Shown: piece by piece, positions 47,201 to 61,012 of the stretch
Position numbering within the stretch: the first letter of the stretch is position 1
Layout: every line of letters starts with the position of its first letter
Source of the DNA: Liquidambar formosana
Taxonomy: Eukaryota; Streptophyta; Magnoliopsida; Saxifragales; Altingiaceae
Assembly (NCBI GenBank): GCA_039720395.1
Contig: CM077832.1
Coordinates: 31,741,316 to 31,805,315 of the forward strand
Reading direction: 5' to 3'
DNA: 64,000 bases
Made by a program: the position numbers and the translations under genes
The notes under the pieces: generated by a model
What the model was told of the DNA's origin: nothing
Database searches by the model: none
The model's input: only the letters and a program-made list of their open reading frames with translations

Positions 47201-47951
47201 ATTCACCTGGTCCTATTTGCATGCCTCCCTGCCATTCTACATAATGAACTACCACTTAATTCAACAAAACAAAACCAAAAAATGTAAAATCTCTTCATCT
47301 TGTACTCAATTTGGTTTACCCACCATATAAGAATTCAGTCACAACTTTACAAAAATTTGAAGACATAATACAAAACAGGAGTACTCCAATGGAAAAAAAT
47401 ACGCATATAAAGATGAATATTGAAAGAAGACAAAAATAAGAATTGACAGCATCTTATACCACCTACCATTCCAACGCATTGGCCCACCCAAGGGCAATGG
47501 TGATCAAATCGCTCCACACAATTATTGCATATGGAACAATGTGAGCAACGAGGAGGACGATACAACATGCATGTTTCACAATACTTCACCTTCACGGAAA
47601 AACCGTTAACGAGCACTTCTTTTGTGCGGGGGAATTGTAGGGTTGGTGTTTGTCTTTCACCCACCTCAACCGAAGCTGAAGATTCATATGCTTCCTCTGG
47701 TGGATGTGTATTGCGAGGAACAATGCCAGGGTCACGGGCTGAAGTGAAAAAAAGAAGCACCAGTACCTATCTGACCAACTAAATGATTAAAATTGACCAG
47801 TAGCAAGCAAAAAATTTACAAGAGAAAACAAGGACGGCAAACATCAATTACTACATAGTGCAAGAGCAAAATTATAACAAAGAGTAGGCACATCATGCAG
47901 AGAGAGAAAAATACTGCACATCTGAACCAAAATTCCGATGTGCTGTTCAGG

Positions 47952-48011
<60 letters not shown>

Positions 48012-49168
48012 GATGCCAGCCAATTACAATGCTAGGTTGGTTGAAATCACGTGAAAACTGCTTAGAGGATGATGCTGTAAAATATACAGAATTTAATTAT
48101 ACTTCTCAACTCACTTTTCTTTTCTTGTTTCTGGGAAGGTGGGGTGAGGTCAAAATAGTTAATTCTTCCCAAAATAATAACAAGAACAATATGACAGGTT
48201 AATAAAGTGAAACAAAACAAGAAGGGCACACATAAAGTGGGACTAAGAGAACTAACATAGATTGTGAAGACAATTACTACCACCAGAATTGCATATCCTG
48301 CATTGTAAGCTGGAAATTTATGGAGGAGGTTTCTCGCAACAAGTGTACAAAAGATAACAACAGGAACAATGATAAGCAATAAGGTAACAATCAGTGACCT
48401 AGCATCAGGTCCAAATATCAGCCTCCCATTGAAGATAAATTTCTGCACAACAGAGATAAAAGAGAAAAATAAATTCAGTAGGTTCACAAGAACAACCAAA
48501 CATTGACAAATCCATAAACTTAAAGCCTTAAGGTAGGGAGAAGAAAAAATCAACCAGTACACTTCAATCAGTAAGATCTACATGCTAAACACTGAACAGG
48601 TACTACTTTGATGGTATGCAAAAGTTATGGATTGTCATTCCGCCATTGGGGATAAGTGCATCAAAAATTACAGAGAAATGTGTATGATATTCCAAAACTT
48701 TTATTTTTTTATAATAAAATCTATAGGTTGAAACTAGAAAGTCTGGTAAAGATACAATTTTGGCAAAGATTAAGGAGTTGCTATATGTGTTGTATTGAAC
48801 AGCAGTTGTCGCAGAAACCAATCGACTATCAAAATGGATTGGAGTCAGGTGAACCAGCCCAGCCTGAAACTGTGCGCTGACATAAAATGTTACAGAGGCA
48901 GGGTGCTTCACTGCTTTGCCTCCATATAAAGATGAAGAGAGGGAATGTATTCCAACATCAGTCTGGAGAGGATGCCTTTCCTCCCTCTTCCAGGTAATTC
49001 CCATCTTCAAGGCAATGAACCTTCTTAAGCAATTATAGTTCCTTCATTTAAGAAACTACACTAAACTCAACCGAATGGTATGTCAACTCTATATCCCAGC
49101 TATTTCCATAGATTTCCTCTCCAAGACATCTTTTTAAGAAACATTCCCATCCCCACCCCCCAAACCCC

Positions 49169-49199
<31 letters not shown>

Positions 49200-51145
49200 A
49201 AAAAAAAAAAAGAAAGAAGGAAAAACAAAGAAAGAAATCTCAATCAATTGTGCAATTAAATCAACAGACCCAAATCTTGAAAATCTAAAATTTTCAATCA
49301 GTGAACCACCAATCAAATCAAAGACCCAAATCTTGTCCTCGATAATCATCCTTTGGGCACAAACATGCCTCCAATGTAATTTCTTTCTGATTATATTGAT
49401 GGATGCTTCCAATCTATTTGGTGCATTCTTCTTGAGTTCCACAGAACCAAAAGAACGAATCTCAAGTACAATATACCACTACTGAACAAACTCCTGAAAG
49501 CAATCTTCCCCATTTAACAATCTAACAATACAAAATATCTCCTTCTTTGGTACGTATAACCAGTTAACCACACTAATATAGATTAGGACTTGAGATATGA
49601 GAGATATCACAGTAACACAAATGACAATGCATTAAAAGGTAATCCACATCTTCCATGTATAACTGGCACATGACACTATAAGTCTATGACCATGGATTGT
49701 CTGGCAAAAAGAGCACTGGGCAGAGTTGATATTAGGATTAAAAAAAGGAGATTATCATACACCTCTTCTTTCAATGTCATCATCTACAGCATATTTGGAA
49801 TAAGCTGATGCCTATTTGTGATCATAACCATAATTTAAATCCTTCTTGGCTACTAAATCTGAATAACATTCTGCCTAGACAAACCCCCCTCAAAATTGAA
49901 GCTTGGATATCTAATAGACTCTGGTTTATATAGAAACCTCATACTACTGCAATTTTCATAATATGCCCATTAACATAGGCTCGAAATGGCTGCAGCTTTT
50001 ACCAAAGACCACCCTCCGAGTCTCACCAGCAACTTCCAAAACTTTTTGCTCAACCAGTTACAATACTCATAACTTAGTAATGTCCTAAATATCCTTATTT
50101 AAAAATTAATGTGGACAGTGCGGCAAAGGCAATCCTAGAAGGATTGCCAATGGAGGAATTGCTCAAGATATGGAAGGAAGATTCATTAGGGACTTTGCTA
50201 TAAATATTGGCATCACAACCAATACTAAGGTATTAAGGCTGAGCTAAGGGTGATCCAATTTGGGTTGCAATTAGCAAATGATATGAAGATCATTCACCTG
50301 CACTTGGAAACCAACTCTTTAGTACCTTTTACAATATGCAGGAGGGAGATCAAGCTCAAGCAAAAGAGAAGGATGCTGGAGGATTGTCTCAAGCTGCTAG
50401 CTCAGATTGATCATACCAAGCTATCCTTCTGCTATAGGGAAGCTAACTCAATGGCTGATTTTTTGGGTTGTTATGCAGGGGAAAGACCTTTTGCTTATAT
50501 ATACTATGTCTTCCCCTCCAAGTTTTTTGTATGATCTTCTGTATAATAACAATACAGGATCTTCCACTCCTTGTAGAGTGGTTAAAGATCTAACTCTTTT
50601 TCATTCTTACATTAGTATAATATACTTCCACTGTTTAACTAATAATAATATATATATATATATATATATATATTCAAATGTAGAAAGTCACTAGAAATAG
50701 AACAATAAGACCAAGGTAGTCTTATTGATGAAAAAGATTAGATCTATGCAGAATGTAATTGTTTTCCTAATATTGATTCAATCCGAGATCTCTTATTAAA
50801 TTGCTCGTGCGGTTAAGTTTCCAACCTAAAAGCCTAAAATGTTAGGTGAAAGGCCTAGGTATATGAAGCCATATCAAATTTCATAATTGGACGATGTGGG
50901 ATATGATATTTTCCAACACATGCAACAGTGCAATGCAACTGAAAAAGGTTTTTCTCTAATAATGTGACGCATGGATATTGGCTACCTCCCTTTCCAATAA
51001 ATTTACTCCTTACCCACTATGTTATAAGGGTTTGTGAGCGGGTATGTGTCTAGGAGTTGGATTCATCAAATTATTAAATATTAAGATACACGAACTCAGC
51101 CAAAAAAAATACAAAAATTATGTATGGGTATGAAGATACATGTAC

Positions 51146-51193
<48 letters not shown>

Positions 51194-54100
51194 GAATTGG
51201 ATCCATCAAATTATCAAATATTAAGATACGTGGACTTGGCCAAAAAAGATACAAAAATTATGTATGGGTATGCATATACATGTATGTATGCATGCGTGTG
51301 TATCTATATATAATATAAGTAAGGGTAAATTGCACCTTAGGGTCCAACCGTCCAAAGTTTGGATCAAGTTTCACTTTAGGATCCAAAGTTTAAATTGTGT
51401 CAATTCAGTACCCGAATTATAAGTTGAGTTGCAATTTAGGGCATGCAGTCAGAATTTTCTACATTATCCCTACTTTGCCCTTTTTTATGGGTTTGAAAAC
51501 CTTGTTTTACCCTAATCAACATTTAATAAACTTTTATATTTTGACTAGATCTTGTGTTACATGGACTTGCCGGTTTACCCCAAGGTACTCATGTCGACAC
51601 GACACGACACGACATGGGTACCGGTATGGGATCCGTGCCGGATACTCCACTTGAAAGGCGGATAAGGCCGGGTAGAAAAGAAGAAGAAGAAGAGAAGAAG
51701 GAAAAACAATAAGAAGAAATGGGGAGAGAAAGAGAACGTATCTTGTTCAGTTATTGTTAAGGACTTGAGGTTCATAGGAAGAGGATGCTGAAGAGAAGTC
51801 GACATCATCGTCGGAGGGGGTGGGGGTCGTGCCGTCGAATCTCATATCATCGCTGCTCTCATGCCATCAATTCTCTCATAATAGAGATCTAGGGCTCTCT
51901 TGAGAACCCTCTCCATCTTTTTATATTTTTTTTCAACTAAGTCCTCAAGCTTTGGCTTTTTTTTTTTTTTTTCAAATGACCAGCTGTCAATTACTACTTA
52001 GGCCCACAAAAACTGATTATTATGGTAATGCCCCAAAACCTCAAATATTTTTAAATTCACCCTTAAACATATTTACCTTATATTATTTTACACATATTAT
52101 ATGTACATACACACACACATATGTACACATATCCCCGCACCCGTACCTAATTTTTAGATCCTTTTTAACCAAGTCCGCATATACTAATATTTAATAACAT
52201 GATGAATCTGACTACTAGACACGTACCCACACTCAAAACACCCGCAACCGAACCCGTGTAACATAGACCAGACCTGAATCACTTTTATCTTCTTTTTCTC
52301 TCTATATATTACCCCTATCAACATATAATAAATCTTTATATTTTCCATTTACAATCATACATAATTGCCAACAAGAATTTGGTCAGAAGCTCCTTGTTGA
52401 CAAGCCTAGGAGGTCTGTTGATCGATATCTTAAACACCCAGGGGTTATTCAAGAAATCCGTCTACCATCCCCCCATCAAGAACTAACGCCCATCTAAAAG
52501 CATTTGAGATCATAATGTTATTATTATGAATGCGGGGAATAGGGCATCGCTAGGCCCAGCACTTAGGGCTATCTTGTTGCATTGCCCCCTGGTTTATTAA
52601 ATGTTGATAGGGGTAAAATAGGGATTTTCAAACCCGTAAAAAGGGCAAAGTGGGAATAATATAGAAAATTTTGACGACAGGCCCCAAATTGCAACTCAAC
52701 TAAGAATTCAGGTATTAAATTGACGCAATTTAAACTTTGAACCCTAAAGTGAAACTTGACCCAAACTTTAGACCCTAAAGTGCAATTTACCCAATAAGTA
52801 AATATGTTTAGGGGTAAATTTAAAAATATTTTGATTTGTGGGGCCATTATCATAATAATCAATTTTGGTGGGCTTAAGTAATAAATTGAAATTTGGTCAT
52901 TTTAAAGATAAAAAAAATTTTAAAGATAAAAAAAAAAAAGTACGAGGACTTGAATGAAAAAAAAAATATATAAGAGCGCAATAAACATTTTTTACGACAA
53001 AAACCCTAAAGCTCTCTCAAGTGAAGTGATGACACAACTGCTACCCCCTTAGACAACAACATCGTCTCTAGCATTTCTCTAGGGTCTTTCCAGCATATCT
53101 ACGGTATCCTCTTTTGATGAAGCTCAACCACGAGATTGGCTCTCACTCTCTCCCTTTCTTTTCTTCTTCTTCTTCTTCCTCTTCTTCTTTTCGTCTACCC
53201 AATCGTATCTGTTTTGCAGATGAAGGGATACCGGTACCCATGTCTTGTCGTGTTGACATGAGTACCTTAGCATAAACCAACGAGTCCATATGACACAGCT
53301 TAGCGCGTTTACACAACACCAAAATAATAAACTAACCGAGTACATATAGAGCCCAATTTGCAAAATGCAAACGAAAAGCATGTATAGTCCCTCACTCCCT
53401 CCTAAGACACAGTCCCACTAACAATGACCTACCTCCAATTCTTTTAACAACAACCTAAATATCAGCAACAATTATATATAGGAGATGCAGCAGAGAATCA
53501 CCTTGTCAAAAACCATTTGAAACTAATTGACCAAACTAAATAGTAGGCAATTAGAATGCAACACTCTATCCACCTCACCCAATACCATCCTTCCAGGATT
53601 CTAAAGTAGATGATAAATGTATTGAAAATGCTCCCACGATGGAAGAATTCAGGTAGCAACAGACCATCGTAATCCTGTGCTTATACCATGGCATGAGGTT
53701 GGAAAACGACAAAAGTGTACAAAAAGGACCACATGCCATGATCTGACGATCTGACACACCACCCTCATATTCTTGAGTCCACCTGATGTGTCTAGCATGA
53801 AAAAATAAAATTCAAAAGGACAAAAAGACTATAGATATCAACATTTATTAATCTCAAACAAAGCAACTCCATAATAGACTTCCATATACTCTTGACTAAG
53901 AAGGTAAAAAACTTGGCATTAAAACATATCCATTGCCATTCCTTTCTTCAGAATCAACATGACATACACTACAAGTTTGAATCTGGGGGTTCCCCTTGAA
54001 TCTTCTTTGATCACCTCCTTACCTTAAAATGCCATAATTGTGCTATTCCACTAACATTTAAAACCCCCCAAAAAACCAAAATATTTGGATTAATTCCTCT

Positions 54101-57100
54101 GTGAAGAAATGTGATGTAGGACAGAAGTTCAGACGAATCAGAAGCCAAAATAGCTTTCTACATATAACCGTACCTACGGTCAAGCAAACCGTACCTACGG
54201 TTGGGAACAGTTTTATTTTTGGAGTATTTAGTATTTTTCCTTATTTTAGTTATTTCTTTCTTAAATTTATAGTTCTAGTTGAATTAGGTTATTTATAAAG
54301 TTTAGGACTTTTGATTTATAGTTCAAGTTGAATTAAGTTATTTATTAAGTTTAGGACTTTTGAGTTATAGTTCTAGTCAAATTAGATTTTGCAGCCTATA
54401 TAAAGGCTACCTCATTTCATTGTAAGGAAATGTTTTGATTAATAAAGAATTTCTTTGCTGAGATTTATTTCTCTTTACTCGTGGATTCGAGTGTGTTACT
54501 CTTTTGTTCGTGGATTCGAACGATTTTCCAAGAAGCAGGCGGTGTCCTACTTCTTCATAAGCTTCCGCTACGTCAGTTGGTATCAGAGCAGGCTTCATCC
54601 TGGTCAGATGGCGAATGTACGCTACGGTGGCAACTTCTTCTACGGCGACGAACGTGGAGAAGAGGCTTTTACCAGAGCCAAAATTTCAAGGATTCAACGT
54701 GACACCCAACAAGCACTGCATGATGTACACGCGGGACTCGCTAGGTTACCGATGAAGACTAATAGGTTACGTGAAGACTATAGGGTTTGCGCCGACGATG
54801 GGGCTCACGGTCGTCCTATTGGTAGACACGTTCCTAATCGTCGGAAATTTATGGAATTTAGAGATGTTCCTAATTTCAATGGATTTCCGAACGAAAACTA
54901 TTATTGGTTATTTGATTTGGAGATATTTTTTGACTTTGTGGGGATTTCAGACGAGGAAAAGGTGAAAGCTACAACATTCAAGCTTAGATTTTGTGCTGCA
55001 AAGTGGTGGGATCAATTGCAACTTTCAAGAACTCTACAAGGTAAATCTCCTATTCGCTCATGGCCTAGAATGAAAAGAATGATAATATCTAAATTTTCTC
55101 TTTATGATTATAAAGAATTTGATATGGATCAAGAATATAGGCATACTAATTATTTGCGAGATTATACCGAGAGTTTCTACAATCAACCATCAAAAGAAGA
55201 TGTGCAGCTAAAATTTGACAAGAAAGTTAATTCTTTTGAAGTTAAAGAAGAGGTGCAACATGTACCTCATGAAGAAATTAAAATAGAAGAAAAAGATATT
55301 TTGAATCCTGATAATCATCATGAGAAATATAATTGTGAACTTGAAGAATGCATTGATGCAACGGGAGCTTGTGATTTAGATATTGAAAATAATTTTTCAC
55401 AAGAGATTCATGCAAATTTTGAAGACCCAAATTCAGAAGTTGATTTGGTTATTGAAGAAAAGGTTCTTCTAGAAATTCATGAAATGGAGGGGCAATCTTT
55501 ACTACCTGTGAGTAAGTCCGAGGCTGAGATCGTGACGGATGTCAAAGAGATTGAGAGTATTGTGGTGGAAGTGCAAGAACCAGAGGTAGTTGTCGCTTCT
55601 AATGAGGTACAACCACCCTTGGAAGAAAATTGTGAGAAGTTTAAAGATCTAAAGGAAGTAATTTTTGAGCATGAAGCTTTGGGGGAGACCATTGATTGCG
55701 AAATTTCGTTCATCAAAATTTCAGGAGAGATCCAATCAAAGCGTCCAGTTGTTAATTTATCAACTGATCTTCTCCATATTTACAGGTTGAGAAACATTGA
55801 TTTTATTGGGGTCGAGAAATTTAATTTTATTATCAGTCCTTGTTTAATCGACCTCGTTAATCAATTGAAGGGTATAGAGACATTGGCTCGAGTCAAAAAT
55901 ATTTTAGAGTGCAAATTTCAAATGAGAATGAAGAAATTGAAGTACTCGAAGTATCTTTTTGTTTGGGATGGAAGACTTCAAGTTCATACAACGAACTCGA
56001 GGGCGAGTTCTTTTCAAGCAGGGGAGACTGATGTAGGACAGAAGTTCAGACGAATCAGAAGCCAAAATAGCTTTCTACATATAACCGTACCTACGATCAA
56101 GCAAACCGTACCTACAGTTGGGAACAGTTTTATTTTTGGAGTATTTAGTATTTTTCCTTATTTTAGTTATTTCTTTCTTAAATTTATAGTTCTAGTTGAA
56201 TTAGGTTATTTATAAAGTTTAGGACTTTTGATTTATAGTTCTAGTTGAATTAAGTTATTTATTAAATTTAGGACTTTTGAGTTATAGTTCTAGTCAAATT
56301 AGATTTTGCAGCCTATATAAAGGCTACCTCATTTCATTGTAAGGAAATGTTTTGATTAATAAAGAATTTCTTTGCTGAGATTTATTTCTCTTTACTCGTG
56401 GATTCGAGTGTGTTACTCTTTTGTTCGTGGATTCGAACGATTTTCCAAGAAGCAGGCGGTGTCCTACTTCTTCATAAGCTTCCGCTACGATGTAGGACAG
56501 AAGTTTAGACGAATCAGAAGCCAAAATAGCTTTCTACATATAACCGTACCTACGGTCAAGCAAACCGTACCTACGGTTGGGAACAGTTTCATTTTTGGAA
56601 TATTTAGTATTTTTCCTTATTTTAGTTATTTTTTTCTTAAATTTATAGTTCTAGTTGAATTAGGTTATTTATAAAGTTTAGGACTTTTGATTTATAGTTC
56701 TAGTTGAATTAGGTTATTTATTAAGTTTAGGACTTTTGAGTTATAGTTCTAGTCAAATTAGATTTTGCAGCCTATATAAAGGCTACCTCATTTCATTGTA
56801 AGGAAATGTTTTGATTAATAAAGAATTTCTTTGCTGAGATTTATTTCTCTTTACTCGTGGATTCGAGTGTGTTACTCTTTTGTTCGTGGATTCGAACGAT
56901 TTTCCAAGAAGCAGGCGGTGTCCTACTTCTTCATAAGCTTCCGCTACGTCAGTTGGTATCAGAGCAGGCTTCATCCTGGTCAGATGGCGAATGTACGCTA
57001 CGGTGGCAACTTCTTCTACGGCAACGAACGTGGAGAAGAGGCTTTTACCAGAACCAAAATTTCAAGGATTCAACGTGACACCCAACGAGCACTGCATGAT

Positions 57101-60100
57101 GTACACGCGGGACTCGCTAGGTTACCGATGAAGACTAACAGGTTACGTGAAAACTATAGGGTTTGCGCCGACGATAGGGCTCGCGGTCGTCCTATTGGTA
57201 GACACGTTCCTAATCGTCGGAAATTTATGGAATTTAGAGATGTTCCTAATTTCAATGGATTTCCGAACGAAAACTATTATTGGTTATTTGATTTGGAGAT
57301 ATTTTTTGACTTTGTGGGGATTTCAGACGAGGAAAAGGTGAAAGCTACAACATTCAAGCTTAGATTTTGTGCTGCAAAGTGGTGGGATCAATTGCAACTT
57401 TCAAGAACTCTACAAGGTAAATCTCCTATTCGCTCATGGCCTAGAATGAAAAGAATGATAATATCTAAATTTTCTCTTTATGATTATAAAGAATTTGATA
57501 TGGATCAAGAATATAGGCATACTAATTATTTGCGAGATTATACCGAGAGTTTCTACAATTAACCATCAAAAGAAGATGTGCAGCTAAAATTTGACAAGAA
57601 AGTTAATTCTTTTGAAGTTAAAGAAGAGGTGCAACATGTAGCTCATGAAAAAATTAAAATAGAAGAAAAAGATATTTTGAATCCTGATAATCATCATGAG
57701 AAATATAATTGTGAACTTGAAGAATGCATTGATGCAACGGGAGCTTGTGATTTAGATATTGAAAATAATTTTTCACAAGAGATTCATGCAAATTTTGAAG
57801 ACCCAAATTCAGAAGTTGATTTGGTTATTGAAGAAAAGGTTCTTCTAGAAATTCATGAAATGGAGGGGCAATCTTTACTACCTGTGAGTAAGTCCGAGGC
57901 TGAGATCGTGACGGATGTCAAAGAGATTGAGAGTATTGTGGTGGAAGTGCAAGAACCAGAGGTAGTTGTCGCTTCTAATGAGGTACAACCACCCTTTGAA
58001 GAAAATTGTGAGAAGTTTAAAGATCTAAAGGAAGTAATTTTTGAGCATGAAGTTTTGGGGGAGACCATTGATTGTGAAATTTCGTTCATCAAAATTTCAG
58101 GAGAGATCCAATCAAAGCGTCCAGTTGTTAATTTATCAACTGATCTTCTCTATATTTACAGGTTGAGAAACATTGATTTTATTGGGGTCGAGAAATTTAA
58201 TTTTATTATCAGTCCTTGTTTAATCGACCTCGTTAATCAATTGAAGGGTATAGAGACATTGGCTCGAGTCAAAAATATTTTAGAGTGCAAATTTCAAAGG
58301 AGAATGAAGAAATTGAAGTACTCGAAGTATCTTTTTGTTTGGGATGGAAGACTTCAAGTTCATACAACGAACTCGAGGGCGAGTTCTTTTCAAGCAGGGG
58401 AGACTGATGTAGGACAGAAGTTTAGACGAATCAGAAGCCAAAATAGCTTTCTACATATAACCGTACCTACGGTCAAGCAAACCGTACCTACGGTTGGGAA
58501 CAGTTTTATTTTTGGAGTATTTAGTATTTTTCCTTATTTTAGTTATTTCTTTCTTAAATTTATAGTTCTAGTTGAATTAGGTTATTTATAAAGTTTAGGA
58601 CTTTTGATTTATAGTTCTAGTTGAATTAAGTTATTTATTAAGTTTAGGACTTTTGAGTTATAGTTCTAGTCAAATTAGATTTTGCAGCCTATATAAAGGC
58701 TACCTAGGCTGCAAAATCTAATTTGACTAGAACTATAACTCAAAAGTCCTAAACTTAATAAATAACCTAATTCAACTAGAACTATAAATCAAAAGTCCTA
58801 AACTTTATAAATAACCTAATTCAACTAGAACTATAAATTTAAGAAAGAAATAACTAAAATAAGGAAAAATACTAAATACTCCAAAAATAAAACTGTTCCC
58901 AACCGTAGGTACGGTTTGCTTGACCGTAGGTACGGTTATATGTAGAAAGCTATTTTGGCTTCTGATTCGTCTGAACTTCTGTCCTACATCAAAATGTCTC
59001 TCCAGTTTCTAATTGAACCACCATTTATTTTTCTAGAAACATGGATAGAATTTATAAGAATGAAAAACAAGGGAGCAAAAAGCTCCATACTGAAAGAGAA
59101 CATAAAATGAAAGATTGAAGAAAATTAAACCATCCCAACTAAAACCACAACTACCTAGTCCTTAATTCATACAAACTCATTCTCCTAACACTTCAGGATA
59201 AAGACAACCAAATCCCAATAAAGAATCCATAATTGAACCAATCATCATGAATTGATAATTCTAAAAACCTCCTCTCCATAAATCCTAACATTTCTTTCCT
59301 TCCTAATCACCCTAAAGACTATGAAAAAAATATCTTTCATAGCATTTAACATATGTATTGATATTTAATGTTCTCAATTATACTTGAATACTTGATCAAT
59401 CCAAGATAACGAGAATCATAACTTCGGTGTCTCCTGACCATCAATTTTCACTGTTTCCTCATTTCTACGCATTTTTAACTAAAATGCATTATATGTAATC
59501 TATGATTAATTATGATTGACCTAAAACCTTTTCATTCTAAAGCATATTTCTGTAATCTATGCTTAATTATGATTGACCTAAAACCTTTTCATTCTAAAGC
59601 ATATTTCCATAGTTCTTACTCAATTTTAACCCTACAATGGTTCCTCTTCTTTAAAAAAAATTCCACATGGAAGATACCAGTATTACAATACACTATGCCA
59701 TTTGAAATGTGTCAATGAATCCTTACTTCTTCGACTGAAACCATCAAAATATCAAACTTAAAGATGATCATATGAATTTTCTCTTATAATTTTTAGGACT
59801 GCAAAATAATGAATCCCGATTAGTGTATCTTTAATCTTGATTTGGATACATATTTGTACTAAAATAATAAATAAATAGACATAAAGATGCTTGTTTTACA
59901 AATATAAGATGGTGGGAAATCTTAATTTAGATGGCCAAATTTAGTGAAATTCTGGTGACATCATTGCCCTACTAAAAATTATATGCAACAGTGAGTGAAA
60001 ATGAACAGATTTGAGTATATAAACTTCTACTATTCCAATGTATGACATTTTATGATGAGAGTTGACACGTGCATCTAATGTGTACAATCTAAACATGTAA

Positions 60101-60953
60101 TGTCAAGAGTTACCCAATTGTCATTCTAGTATTAATATGAAAAACAAAAGGTTGTAGTGCCAAAGAGTAACCTGCATCTAGGTGTTTCTTGCATTTTCCA
60201 AAAAGAAAAAAGAAAAGTTGTAGTGCCGAGGTAACATAAACTAGAACACGAAATATATGACACTTTAACAAGTAAAACACGACATACATAAATGATACTC
60301 GAAATTGTCTAGTAGTAATTAGCCGTCTATAACCGATGTTCGTGGGGAAATATCGACATGGAGTCAATAGGGCCCACATAGGTTGTAGTCCATGGAGGTT
60401 GGCCATGCGAAGTGGCTGGATAGCTGTGGAATCATAGTGGGCCACCCCAAGGGGGATTGTCGATATAGGATCCCTTGGAAGGGATCATTGGTGGGTCGAC
60501 ACGGAGGAAGACTGTTGATAATAAGAAGTTCTTGGAAAGGAACTTTTTTCTTAACTTTGTAAAGTGAGGGGATGGTTGGAACGACCAAGTCTGAGGAGAG
60601 AGAGATGCAGCCTGATAGCAGTGTAAGGGAAATGAGAGGGCAATAAGGTCCGTGACCTCGAGGCGTGGTTTCAGCAGGCGGGTTCTAGTTCAATAGAACC
60701 TTGGAAATATATTTTGAGAGAAGGTAAAGAAGTGGGGTTGATCCGCCTTCCTTCCTTAGTGGTTATCCAATCCCATTGTGGGGTTTTGGATGTTGTGTTG
60801 GTATAGTGGTATGTTGGATGGCACTGATGATCTAAGAAGCACGGACACGGACACGCGACATGGTTACGACACGACACGAACACTCCGACACGGTAATTTC
60901 TAAAAAACCCAAGACACGACACGGTGGGGATACGGCAATAAATAAATAAATAA

Positions 60954-61012
<59 letters not shown>

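Larger units (their letters stand above)
51018..53301. mobile_element. hAT-like element copy 1, split by a Mutator-like element
   Basis: The outer parts (51018-51322 and 52793-53301) are homologous, in reverse orientation, to the copy at 51551-52265. Their ends resemble inverted TATGTTAYA... and CTGTGTCATATGGACT-type termini. The right part contains the sequence ACACGACAAGACATGG (complement), also found in the inner copy. Flanking duplication is not resolved. A (TG)n run (51151-51190) lies within. Confidence 0.6.
54112..58991 (+). mobile_element. Composite gag-only LTR retrotransposon array (AAATG duplication)
   Basis: The order is LTR1 (54112-54575), internal A, LTR2 (56029-56489), LTR3 (56490-56951), internal B, partial LTR4 (58405-58705), then an inverted partial LTR (58706-58991). 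The whole block is flanked by AAATG at 54107-54111 and 58992-58996. LTR2 and LTR3 abut, missing the final TCA of one and the initial TG of the other. Each internal region has a PBS, one gag-like frame and a PPT, with no protease, reverse transcriptase, RNase H or integrase. This matches the TR-GAG type of non-autonomous plant retrotransposon; the gag resembles Ty3/gypsy gag. Confidence 0.88.

Noticed and set aside
48603..49010. Minus-strand open frame of 135 codons in intron 1 close to exon 2
   Set aside because: It has no recognisable domain and lacks support as an exon. It follows the exon 2 acceptor tract and would disrupt the conserved exon 1-exon 2 join. It could be a remnant of captured coding sequence but is not claimed.
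49134..49442. Minus-strand frame with Gly- and Phe-rich runs
   Set aside because: Generated by the adjacent C-run and A-run; low-complexity artefact.
54100..59000. Endogenous pararetrovirus
   Set aside because: There is no movement protein, coat, reverse transcriptase or RNase H motif. The LTR, tRNA-primed PBS, PPT, gag core and 5-bp duplication identify a gag-only LTR retrotransposon.
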